NCBI GenBank assembly: GCA_030765605.1 | Contig: JAVCCG010000119.1 | Coordinates: 62,001 to 126,000 of the forward strand | Direction of reading: 5' to 3' | DNA length: 64,000 nucleotides | Origin: Candidatus Alcyoniella australis | GTDB lineage: Bacteria > Lernaellota > Lernaellaia > JAVCCG01 > Alcyoniellaceae | Shown: one piece after another, positions 53,172 to 61,019 of the stretch | How positions within the stretch are numbered: the stretch's first letter is position 1 | Layout of the letters: every line of letters begins with the position of its first letter | Made by a program: the position numbers and the translations under genes | The notes under the pieces: generated by a model | Databases searched by the model: none | What the model saw: only the letters and a program-made list of their open reading frames with translations | Told to the model about the DNA's origin: nothing

Positions 53172-54843
53172 GCAGCGCCAGCAGGGCCGCTGCCGCAACC
53201 AGCGGCGCGAGCCCGCCGCTGCCCTGGATTCCGCAGAACAACGGCGGCTTCTCTCCGTTGCCGCCGATCACCCGACCCTCCGTGTCGTGGTCGGTGTCGA
53301 TGGTGGCGACCACGGTTCCGACGCGCCCCCGGTCGTCGTGAACGACCAGCGCCAGGCTGACCACCCCCTCGACCTTGACCTCGACCTGAGCCTGCTCCGA
53401 GGTCGATCCGTCGGACAGCACCCACAGCACCGACTCGACGCTGCTTTCGTGGCCATAGCTCGCCGTGCTGTCTAGAAACAGCGTCAGCGGCCGCGCTGTT
53501 CCGCGGATCTCGTAGTCGAACACCGCGATCGGCTTGATCGGTCCGCTGCCCGGTCGGTAGGAATCCAGGGCCGCGTCCGCGTCGAGCTCGCCATGCCCGG
53601 TTTCTAAATCGTAGCCCCCATCGCCCAGGTCCTGGGCCGTAGCGTTGAGTGCCTGGCGGACTTGTTCGGCGTTGACCCTGCCGCGCAACGAGATCATCAG
53701 CGCGGCTGTGGCCGAGACGTGGGGAGTGGCCGAGGACGTGCCGCTGGCCAGGTAGTAGGCCGAGCCGTGCTCCGCGCTCCACGATTCCTGCAAGATCCGC
53801 TCGCCCGGGGCCAGCAGGTCCAGGCCCGCGCCGTAGTTGGAGAACTCGGAGCGGCTGCCGCCCAGTCCCGGCTCGTGGGGCGTGACGCTGCCCACGGCGA
53901 TCACCTCATCGTAGGCCGCGGGATAGAGCAGTTCCTGGGCACCGTCGTTGCCCGCCGCGGCGACCAGCACCACGTCGGCCTGGTAGGCGCGCTGGAGGGC
54001 CAGGCGTGTGGGCTGGTCCTCGCCATCGCCGCCCAGACTCATGTTGATCACGTCGGCCCCGGCGTCGATCGCATAGTCAATGGCGTCGGCAATGTCGTCG
54101 GACGAGGCGACCTCGTCGTTGTCGGGAAAGACTTTGAGCGGAAGCAGCAGGGCGTCGAAGGCAATGCCCGCCGCGCCCACGCCGTTGTCCGTCGACTCGA
54201 GAATCGTGTTCGAAATGTGGGTGCCGTGCCCCATCGGGTCGAGCACGTCCTGGTCGTTATCGGCGAAATCGTAGCCGGGCATAATCACCGCCGGCTCGTC
54301 GGACATCCCGCTGGTGCGGTAGCCGGTGTCGATCACGGCCACGAGCACGCCGCTGCCCGTGGATTGCTCCCAGGCGCGGTCCACGTAGGACTGGCGCAGG
54401 TTGACCTGGTACTCGTCGAAGTACGGGTCGTCGGGCACGAACTGCGGTCGGCGCAAATAGATCGGATAGGCCGCGGCTACTGCGTCCTGTTGTTCGAGCA
54501 AGTCCAGGGCCGCATCGATCGGCGTGCCGTCAAGCTTGATCCGCGCGCGCAAAGCGGCTTGGCTCAGCTCGGGCCGTTGCGCGACCATCGAGCGCCAGAG
54601 AGCAAAGGGATGGGCGCGTCCTGTTTGGTCGGACACGCGCACCACGCTGCCAAACGCGGCCGCGGCCGCGACCTGCATCTGCGCAACGTCGGTCCCGGGC
54701 TGGAACAGCACGCAGACCGCGTCGGCGCGCACCTCAATGCCGTCCAGATAGCTGATCGGGACCTTGGCCGCCGCAATCGTGGAAGTTAACAACAGCGCTG
54801 CGCAGAGCAGCACGACGATTGTCAGACAGTGCTCAATCTTCAT
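53107..54843 (-). CDS. Subtilisin-like (S8) secreted protease with C-terminal anchor
   Basis: 578 residues from the ATG at 54843 (the frame is open 27 codons further). Signal peptide, then an inhibitor-like propeptide (about 30-130). The catalytic triad is visible: Asp172 in VAVIDTGYRT, His206 in MGHGTHISN, Ser370 in ASGTSSATPHVSA, with the oxyanion Asn in AAAGNDG. After the protease domain comes a beta domain (about 435-520) and a tail FCGIQGSGG, hydrophobic stretch, then RRKPRR, resembling MYXO-CTERM/GlyGly-CTERM sorting tags. The last 22 codons are antisense to the end of ppiD. Confidence 0.88.
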   Translation of the reverse strand: MKIEHCLTIVVLLCAALLLTSTIAAAKVPISYLDGIEVRADAVCVLFQPGTDVAQMQVAAAAAFGSVVRVSDQTGRAHPFALWRSMVAQRPELSQAALRARIKLDGTPIDAALDLLEQQDAVAAAYPIYLRRPQFVPDDPYFDEYQVNLRQSYVDRAWEQSTGSGVLVAVIDTGYRTSGMSDEPAVIMPGYDFADNDQDVLDPMGHGTHISNTILESTDNGVGAAGIAFDALLLPLKVFPDNDEVASSDDIADAIDYAIDAGADVINMSLGGDGEDQPTRLALQRAYQADVVLVAAAGNDGAQELLYPAAYDEVIAVGSVTPHEPGLGGSRSEFSNYGAGLDLLAPGERILQESWSAEHGSAYYLASGTSSATPHVSATAALMISLRGRVNAEQVRQALNATAQDLGDGGYDLETGHGELDADAALDSYRPGSGPIKPIAVFDYEIRGTARPLTLFLDSTASYGHESSVESVLWVLSDGSTSEQAQVEVKVEGVVSLALVVHDDRGRVGTVVATIDTDHDTEGRVIGGNGEKPPLFCGIQGSGGLAPLVAAAALLALLRASLGRRKPRRCRAGSPAKR

Positions 54844-55054
54844 AAACGATAATTGTACACTGCTTCTGCGACTTGGGTTTGTATGTAAATAGTGTGTAGA
54901 CAATATTTGAGCGAGCACTCGCACTCGGCTTTGAGCCGGAGCATGCCTCGCGTATTACACTAGTCGTTGACCAACGATGCTCGCCGCGACGCGGGGCTTG
55001 GCGTTGCACAATGATGGTCGTGCTGCGCGAGTTTTGCGGGCACCTCAAATGTGC

Positions 55055-56224
55055 CTAGAGGTTTTCCTGCCAGATCCCTTTGGGGTTGTACTTGCGATCC
55101 AGCCAGCCAGCGTCGCGGAACCACTCGATAGTGTCGCGCATTCCCTCGTTGACGTCGGGGTAGAGGTACTTGTAGTCCGTGGTGGTTCTGATCTTGCGGT
55201 TGGTGATCCAGTAGCTCGATGACATGTAGGTCGCGCTCTGCACCTCGAACACCCGCAGGCGCGGCACTTTGTACTTCTGCTCGAGCCACAGCCAGAGCTT
55301 GGCAGCGCCGATCATGAACGGCCGCAGCAGCGGCATGTACAGCAGCGGCACGCGCCACATTCGGCGGCCCAGCAGCAGCGCCAGATATTGCAGGAAATCG
55401 GCGTAGGAGATCACGCTGTCGTCGACCACGTTGTAATCTTCGCCCAGGCCGTAGTCCTTGTCCGAGATGTGGTAGGCGAAGCCAGCCATGTCGTCGACGT
55501 GGATCGAGGTGGTGATGTAGTTGCGCGAGTCCGCGGGGATGATCGGCACCATGCCGCGGTTGATCGTGAGCACGATTCCGCCGTGTCCGTAGTCGCTGCC
55601 CGGGCCGTAGAGCGGGGCAGGGCGCACGACTGTCAGCGGCAGTCCCTTTTCGCGGTGATACTTCCAGGCGATCTGCTCCTGCTTCCACTTGGTCACCGAG
55701 TAGTCGTTAACCAGGTGCGAGCCCGTGGGCTGATCCTGCTCGAACGGCGTATTGCGCGGCGAGGAGCATTCCTCGGAGAACGGCACGTTGCACTTCTTGC
55801 CATCGCGGGCCGTGTAGGGCTTGCCGAAGATGCCGCAGGTCGACCAGTGGATGAATCGCTCGAGCTTTTTATGCTTGACCGCCAGATCGAACAGGTTGAC
55901 CGAGCCCTCGATGTTGATCTTGCGCAGGATCTCCATTGACGCCGAATAGTCGTAGAGCGAGGCGGTGTGGAAGATGTGGGTCAGGTTTTTCTTGAACAGC
56001 GGCTTAAGGGTCTTGGGCTCGAGCAGGTTGGCCGGGATCACCTTGCAGTTCGGATGGTTGAAGTCCAGGCCGATGCGTTCAAAGATGAATTTGTTTTTCG
56101 GGTGCTCAAAGGCCTTTGCCAGGTCCGTGGCGATGACTTTCTCGCCGTTGTCCAGCAGCAGCTTGACCAGGTGACTTCCGCAGAATCCGCAGGCTCCGGT
56201 GACCAGATTCAGTCTCTCGCCCAT
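55055..56224 (-). CDS. NAD-dependent epimerase/dehydratase (extended SDR)
   Basis: 389 residues. Cofactor loop LVTGACGFCGSHLVKLLL, STCGIFGKP, and the catalytic YSVTK (Tyr-Lys pair) after SHLVND; VVRPAPLYGPGSDYG for substrate binding. The C-terminal ~90 residues extend beyond simple sugar epimerases and are aromatic-rich, as in 3-beta-hydroxysteroid or sterol/hopanoid-type SDRs. Substrate (nucleotide sugar or isoprenoid lipid) is open. Confidence 0.85.
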   Translation of the reverse strand: MGERLNLVTGACGFCGSHLVKLLLDNGEKVIATDLAKAFEHPKNKFIFERIGLDFNHPNCKVIPANLLEPKTLKPLFKKNLTHIFHTASLYDYSASMEILRKINIEGSVNLFDLAVKHKKLERFIHWSTCGIFGKPYTARDGKKCNVPFSEECSSPRNTPFEQDQPTGSHLVNDYSVTKWKQEQIAWKYHREKGLPLTVVRPAPLYGPGSDYGHGGIVLTINRGMVPIIPADSRNYITTSIHVDDMAGFAYHISDKDYGLGEDYNVVDDSVISYADFLQYLALLLGRRMWRVPLLYMPLLRPFMIGAAKLWLWLEQKYKVPRLRVFEVQSATYMSSSYWITNRKIRTTTDYKYLYPDVNEGMRDTIEWFRDAGWLDRKYNPKGIWQENL

Positions 56225-56364
56225 GACTCGTCCTCCACGCTGAGAAAGATTGATCTCCCAAAAGGTAATGTAGCGTCAGCCTAGCACTAAGCAATAAATG
56301 ACGCAATGCGCCATATCCGGTATGTCAGCCCTCGGGCGGCGAGCCTGTTTGATAGAAGATGCGG

Positions 56365-57339
56365 CTATTGACAGAGCGATTCGTTGAATTCGATCAGCTG
56401 CGCGGCATGGTCGGTCTGCACCTGATCCAGCCCCCATTGCAGGGGTTGCAGCCAGGCGTCCTCCAGCCCGAGCACGAACAGTACGTCGCGCACTCCGAGC
56501 AGATCCATGTGCGCCAACGAGCCGTAGGAGTGGATCAGCTCGATGTTCTCGATGCTCGCCGAGCGCTCGGTGAGCTCGAACAGCTCGGGGTCGGGCTCGA
56601 AGAGTTCGATCAGTTCCAGGGTGCGCGCGACCCCGTCGCTCAGCGGCTGGATGCGCAGCCCCGAGTCCACGGCGCGGATGCGCGCCAGCTTATCGGCGCT
56701 GCTGGCGTAGAAGAAGACCATGTCCTGCATGTTGCGATCGACCACGATTTGGGCCGCGTCCTGGACCTGGTCGGTCTTGGTGTCGATGTAGATCTCTTTG
56801 TCGTACTGCTGGGCGAGGTCCAGCGCTTCTTCAAAGGTAGGTACGCGCAGTCCGGGGAAGCGTCCGCCGTAGAACAGGTCGTCGACCTCGAGCTGTCTGA
56901 TCTGCTCCAGGGTCATCTGGTCGACGCGGCCCGAGCCGTTGGTGGTGCGGTCGACATCGTCGTCGTGCATCAGCACGTAGTAGCCGTCGGCAGTGTGACG
57001 CAGGTCGATCTCGGCCGCGATTACGCCGATCTGATAGGCGTGCTCCAACGCCGGCAGCGTGTTCTCCGGCGCGTACTCGGTGTCGCCGCGGTGGGCCACG
57101 ATGCGCAGGTCGGGGTAGAGCGGGATGCACTGATAGGGCGCGTTGGGAATCGCGTCGGGGCCCACGGCGTCGTCGTCGTCGACAAGGTCGTCATCGTCGG
57201 CAAGGTCGTCGTCGCCCTGGTCGTCATCGGACGATTGCGGCGGCTGATAGCCATGGCCGTCCGATCGTTCCTCAACGCAGCCCAGGCAGAGCAGGGTGAC
57301 GATCAGCAGCAGGGTCAACAGTCGGAGAGAGCGCATCAT
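56365..57339 (-). CDS. Glycerophosphodiester phosphodiesterase lipoprotein with Asp-rich linker
   Basis: 324 residues from the ATG at 57339, seven bases after GGAGAG. Lipobox LCLGC, then a 40-residue linker rich in Asp. The GDPD domain begins at RIVAHRGDTEYAPENTLPAL (catalytic HR and E), continues AAEIDLRHTADGYYVLMHDDDVDRTTNG (E, D, second His) and IYIDTKTD. It cleaves glycerophosphodiesters to glycerol-3-phosphate and alcohol. It is the last gene of a run of four overlapping minus-strand genes with a lipid/phosphate theme. Confidence 0.9.
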   Translation of the reverse strand: MMRSLRLLTLLLIVTLLCLGCVEERSDGHGYQPPQSSDDDQGDDDLADDDDLVDDDDAVGPDAIPNAPYQCIPLYPDLRIVAHRGDTEYAPENTLPALEHAYQIGVIAAEIDLRHTADGYYVLMHDDDVDRTTNGSGRVDQMTLEQIRQLEVDDLFYGGRFPGLRVPTFEEALDLAQQYDKEIYIDTKTDQVQDAAQIVVDRNMQDMVFFYASSADKLARIRAVDSGLRIQPLSDGVARTLELIELFEPDPELFELTERSASIENIELIHSYGSLAHMDLLGVRDVLFVLGLEDAWLQPLQWGLDQVQTDHAAQLIEFNESLCQ

Positions 57340-58040
57340 GATTGCTCTCCTTGTTTCTCCAGGGCGCGCTTGCGCTCGAGCTTTGCGATGTGCCGCTTGG
57401 AGTAGAGCATGCGCTCCAACGCCTCGGGGGGCAGGCGCATGAACGGGTTGCCCTTGCGCTCGGCCTCGATCGTGGTCTTGGGCCCGTGGCCGGGGTAGAG
57501 CTTGATGTCGTCGCTGAGCACGAAGATCCGCTCGTGGATCGAATTGAACAGTACGCGCATATCCTCGGCGCGGCCGAAGGCCCCGGCGAAAATCAGGTCG
57601 CCGCAGAACAGCGCCTTGGCGTGCTTGAGACACATGCTGCCCGCGCTGTGGCCGGGGGTGTGGATCACGCGGAAGCTCAACCCGCCGACTTTGAGCATGT
57701 CGCCGTCGTCCAGCAGCAGGTCGGGCGGCGGACTGAGCCGTGTGCGGCCGGCCAGCGGCAGCATGTACCAGCGCGACTTGTTCAGCAGCGGCGCGTCGAG
57801 TCTGTGGACCGCGATCTTGGCGCCGGTGGCCTCTTGCAGCTCGAGGTTGCGCCGGATGTGATCCACGTGGCCGTGGGTGTTGACGATCCACTCGACGTTC
57901 AGGTCGTGCTCGCGCGCCTTGGAGAGGATCAGCTCGACCTTGCCCGCCGGATCGATCACAACCGCGCGTTTGGAGACCAGGTCGCCCACGAGGTAGGTGT
58001 TGGTCTCCAGAAACCCCGCGACAATGGTCTCGACGATCAT
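57336..58040 (-). CDS. Metallo-beta-lactamase-fold hydrolase (glyoxalase II-like)
   Basis: 234 residues from the ATG at 58040. Metal motif VNTHGHVDHIRRN (HxHxDH), then RVIHTPGHSAGSMCL, LFCGDLIFAGAFGR and LYPGHGPKTTIEAE. Family members hydrolyse thioesters such as S-lactoylglutathione. Its stop and start overlap both neighbours by four bases. Not a true beta-lactamase by layout. Confidence 0.88.
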   Translation of the reverse strand: MIVETIVAGFLETNTYLVGDLVSKRAVVIDPAGKVELILSKAREHDLNVEWIVNTHGHVDHIRRNLELQEATGAKIAVHRLDAPLLNKSRWYMLPLAGRTRLSPPPDLLLDDGDMLKVGGLSFRVIHTPGHSAGSMCLKHAKALFCGDLIFAGAFGRAEDMRVLFNSIHERIFVLSDDIKLYPGHGPKTTIEAERKGNPFMRLPPEALERMLYSKRHIAKLERKRALEKQGEQS

Positions 58041-58831
58041 CGCTCGTCCTGCGAATCCTTGCCCGATCGCGATTTCAGCTTGCGCTCCACGATACGTTCG
58101 ATCCGCTCGTCCAGCGTGCGTTCCACTGCCCGGGTGATTCGCTCGTCGATGGCGGTACCGATCGCGCCCTCGAGTTGGCGATAGCGATGGGGCAGGGCGT
58201 CGATGATCCGCTGTTTGAAGTAGACGTAGTAGACCAGCATCGCCAGGGCGTAGCCCACGAAAATATCGGCGATGAAATGTTGCTTGGTCATCAGGGTTGA
58301 GGCGCCGATGGCGAAGCAGGCAAACAGCCCCAATACGCCGTAGCGCCAATGGATCTCCCACAGCGTCAGGGCCGAGATCAGGCTCAGCGAGGCGTGCATG
58401 CTCGGGAAGCAGTTGTAGGGCGTGTCGTTGTGGTAGACCAGGCGCAACACGTAGTGCGAGAAGTCGTCCACCGAATACAGCACCTGTTCGCTGACCCGGA
58501 AGCCCTCGCTGGTCACCGGCAGAAACAGGTAGACCAAATAGCACGAGAGCATCACGGTCAGATAGGCCGAGCCAAACGCCGTGAAGAACTTGCGGTCGAC
58601 GATGATCATGAACGGCACCAGGAACAGCGGGAAGACCGTGAGGTAGATGAAGACGAACTGCGGCACAAAGGGAATCAGCCCATCGATCGGCGTCATCATC
58701 GAGGTCGGTTCTTTGCCCACGGCCAGCGCGCCGGTGGCGTAATAGCCGCCTGCCCACAACCCGAAAAGGAACAGGCCGTAGAGCACGATGCGGTACTTGG
58801 TCCACGCCGTGTTGAGCAGAGTTTTAATCAT
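58037..58831 (-). CDS. PAP2-superfamily membrane phosphatase
   Basis: 264 residues from the ATG at 58831. About six membrane helices. The last two PAP2 motifs are CFPSMHAS and STLMTKQHFIADIFVG (catalytic His in SMH and KQH); the first KxxxxxxRP motif is not clear, so it belongs to the inositolphosphotransferase-like branch (aureobasidin-resistance type). The C-terminus is a charged helix. Likely dephosphorylates or transfers a lipid phosphate. Overlaps the small gene upstream (ATGA). Confidence 0.83.
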   Translation of the reverse strand: MIKTLLNTAWTKYRIVLYGLFLFGLWAGGYYATGALAVGKEPTSMMTPIDGLIPFVPQFVFIYLTVFPLFLVPFMIIVDRKFFTAFGSAYLTVMLSCYLVYLFLPVTSEGFRVSEQVLYSVDDFSHYVLRLVYHNDTPYNCFPSMHASLSLISALTLWEIHWRYGVLGLFACFAIGASTLMTKQHFIADIFVGYALAMLVYYVYFKQRIIDALPHRYRQLEGAIGTAIDERITRAVERTLDERIERIVERKLKSRSGKDSQDER

Positions 58832-59058
58832 CGGTTTTTCAGCTTGAGGCGCGCTGCTGCGATCAGCGACGAGATTACGATGGTCATCAGCGGGATAAGC
58901 ACGGTGACCGAGAGCACCTTGAAGCGCGCCATGGTCGGCGTATCGAACGTCAGCTCGTAGAAGAACATCGAGTAGCAGCCGATGATCGTGCCCAACACGT
59001 AGAACAACAAGACCCAACGGATCTTGTTTTCCCGCCAACTGAGGATCGTATTTTTCAT
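58828..59058 (-). CDS. Small membrane protein (76 residues)
   Basis: Two hydrophobic helices (about 14-33 and 46-68) with basic ends. No family recognised. Its ATGA overlap with the PAP2 gene and matching codon use make it a real gene rather than noise; it may be a partner or topology subunit for the phosphatase (inference). Confidence 0.65.
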   Translation of the reverse strand: MKNTILSWRENKIRWVLLFYVLGTIIGCYSMFFYELTFDTPTMARFKVLSVTVLIPLMTIVISSLIAAARLKLKNR

Positions 59059-59112
59059 CGGATTGAGATTTTGGGGCCGTTGAGCGGCATGGTTAAAACG
59101 GCCCGGGCCGTG

Positions 59113-59940
59113 CTAACGCTTTCTCGCGCGCGGGGTCTTCTTGGCCGGCTTCTTAGCCACAACTTTCTTGGTCGCCTTGGGCTTGGCTGCTTTGGCCGCC
59201 GCCTTGGGTTTGGCCTTGGCCGCGACTGGTTTCTTTTTGGCGACCACTTTCTTTTTAACGGCGGCCGGTTTTTTCTTTGCGACCGTTTGCTTCTTGGCCG
59301 CGGGCTTGGCCTTGACCGACCGCTTTTTGGCGGACACCTTTTTTACGACTTTTCTTGCGCTCTTGGCCGCACTCTTGACTCCGCCGGTGAGCTGCGTCTC
59401 GAGCTGGTCGACCTTGGACTCCAGGTCTTCGACCTCCTGCTGCAGCGAGACCAGCGCGTTGAGCCGCTTGAGCGCGGCCTTGCTGCGCTGCTCGATCCGG
59501 TGTTGGACCTCGTCGATCCCCTTCTGTCCGGAGTTGACGAAGTCCTTGACGATCCGCAGCCCGTCGTCGCGCGACACGTGACCTTTGGCCACCAGCTTTT
59601 CGATATATTTTTCGAATTCGGCGCGGGCCGTGGACAGGCTGCTCAGGCCCGGGGCGATCCGCTTGTCAAAGAAGTCCTGCATCGATTCCCCGCCCGATTG
59701 GATGAAGCGCGTCAGCAGTCCCTGGGGTAGGAAGTTCTGCGTCTTCTTTTCCTGGTCGAAAATGATTTGTGTCAGCGTCAGGGTCGTCAGATCCTGCTTG
59801 CTGCTGTTGTCGATGACCTTGATGTCCTCGCCCGCACGGATCATCTGGGCGATATCTTCCAGAGTGACGTAACGGCTGCTTCGCGTATCGTATAGTTTGC
59901 GGTTTTGATAGCGCTTGATCACCTTGACGTCTTCAGGCAT
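59113..59940 (-). CDS. PHB/PHA accumulation regulator-like DNA-binding protein with Lys/Ala tail
   Basis: 275 residues from the ATG at 59940 after GGAGCTCCCG; a TTG 12 bases upstream is less likely. The N-terminal PHB_acc_N domain (about 5-65) is VIKRYQNRKLYDTRSSRYVTLEDIAQMI, the PhaR-type DNA- and polymer-binding domain. A helical middle (about 65-190) is phasin-like. The last ~85 residues are Lys/Ala/Pro/Val repeats (KKKPAAV, KPKAAAK) like histone H1 or AlgP tails, so this may also compact DNA. A near-palindrome lies upstream at 60143-60162. Confidence 0.82.
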   Translation of the reverse strand: MPEDVKVIKRYQNRKLYDTRSSRYVTLEDIAQMIRAGEDIKVIDNSSKQDLTTLTLTQIIFDQEKKTQNFLPQGLLTRFIQSGGESMQDFFDKRIAPGLSSLSTARAEFEKYIEKLVAKGHVSRDDGLRIVKDFVNSGQKGIDEVQHRIEQRSKAALKRLNALVSLQQEVEDLESKVDQLETQLTGGVKSAAKSARKVVKKVSAKKRSVKAKPAAKKQTVAKKKPAAVKKKVVAKKKPVAAKAKPKAAAKAAKPKATKKVVAKKPAKKTPRARKR

Positions 59941-60142
59941 CGGGAGCTCCAATCAGATTCCGATGAGGGGGTTGGATTCGCCCTGGAGTAACACGCTGCG
60001 TCATGAAAATCAAGGATCGGCGCATCTACGGCATAACGCGAACCAACGTTGATTTGACCAGTCGGTGCAGCGATCTTTACACCGCTTGGCTGGTCGCGCA
60101 TCCCGGGCCAGGGGAGGTTTTCGAGAATCGACTTCAACTTTG

Positions 60143-60162
60143 CAATACAACATGTCGTATTG
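60143..60162. promoter_or_regulatory. Operator-like 20-base dyad
   Basis: CAATACAACATGTCGTATTG agrees with its own reverse complement at 18 of 20 positions. It lies upstream of both the PHB-type regulator and the lipoprotein promoter, a position suited to autoregulation. Confidence 0.45.
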
Positions 60163-60198
60163 ATTAATTAAAGCTATATCCCTTGTTGTATTTTGTCC

Positions 60199-60228
60199 TT
60201 GACAGCGCGAACGAACGGCCGCTAGACT
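60199..60228 (+). promoter_or_regulatory. Sigma-70 promoter of the 181-residue lipoprotein
   Basis: TTGACA (60199-60204), an 18-base spacer and TAGACT (60223-60228), about 65 bases before the ATG. Confidence 0.6.
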
Positions 60229-60293
60229 CTTATCAAATAGCGACTCTATCGGGCGGATTTTGCCCCCAGGCGGCCGCCCTTTGAGGAGGAATA

Positions 60294-60839
60294 ATGAGAC
60301 GCTGGATTATGTTTGCCCTGCTGATCGCCGCCCTGGCGGCCACGCCGGCGCTGATCGGCGCAGGTTGCGGCGGCGATGACGACGATGGGCAGGATGAGGA
60401 CGACGATGACGACGATTGCCAAGCAGAGGCGATCGGGGGCACCTACCAGGTGACCCAGGTTACGGTGGGCGATACCTGCGATCCGGAAAACGTCGGCGCA
60501 ACACTCGAGGGATTGATCATCATCGAGCAGGAGGGGACCGTTCCCTCGGCAGCGGTCTATTGGCAGGACATCGGTCCCGGCGGCCAGGAACGGCTGATCT
60601 TTTTCGGTACGATCTGCGGCACGAACATCATCGGCACGTCCTACGAGGAGATCCCGCAGGCCGCCTACGACTGTTCGTTGACCAAGACCTATACCTATTC
60701 GCTGAGCGTCAATCTGACCTCGGGCGAACTGAGCGGCAACTACACGGCGGACATCCGCTGGTCGGGCGAGCAGTGCGACGAGGCCGTGGTCAATCCCGAG
60801 GACTGCCACTGGAATATCGAGGTGCAACCCAGAGACTGA
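60294..60839 (+). CDS. Small lipoprotein with Asp-rich linker
   Basis: 181 residues. Signal peptide ending GAGC, then GGDDDDGQDEDDDDDD before a beta-rich domain of ~140 residues (GGTYQVTQVTVGDTC). Six cysteines in the mature part could form disulfides. Same construction as the larger lipoproteins at 26027, 43463, 47435 and 56365. GAGGAGGAATA ribosome site; it is followed by a strong terminator, so it is a single-gene unit. Confidence 0.85.
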   Translation: MRRWIMFALLIAALAATPALIGAGCGGDDDDGQDEDDDDDDCQAEAIGGTYQVTQVTVGDTCDPENVGATLEGLIIIEQEGTVPSAAVYWQDIGPGGQERLIFFGTICGTNIIGTSYEEIPQAAYDCSLTKTYTYSLSVNLTSGELSGNYTADIRWSGEQCDEAVVNPEDCHWNIEVQPRD

Positions 60840-60882
60840 TGACAACAACGGCGTAAAGCAATCACATATCCTGAGCATGATC

Positions 60883-60919
60883 GGCGGGAAGGTAAATGGG
60901 GCTTCCCGCCATTTTTTTA
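60883..60919 (+). terminator. Rho-independent terminator
   Basis: GGCGGGAAG (60883-60891) and CTTCCCGCC (60902-60910) form a perfect 9-bp stem followed by ATTTTTTTA. Confidence 0.9.
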
Positions 60920-61019
60920 ACGGTGCATTGGGCTCTGAGGCTTGGGACGCAACCGCTGATGCGTGGTATGTTTTTGCGCGATGAACGCAGGGGCGCACAC
61001 GTCGGGAGTTCGGTGAACA

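Larger units (their letters stand above)
59941..60293. other. Divergent intergenic region (353 bases)
   Basis: No gene. GC-rich near the regulator, AT-rich from about 60135. Holds the 20-base dyad at 60143-60162 and a sigma-70 promoter at 60199-60228 for the lipoprotein gene. Confidence 0.6.

Noticed and set aside
53662-54789. A 375-codon frame antisense to the S8 protease
   Set aside because: Shadow; the minus strand has the full catalytic triad.
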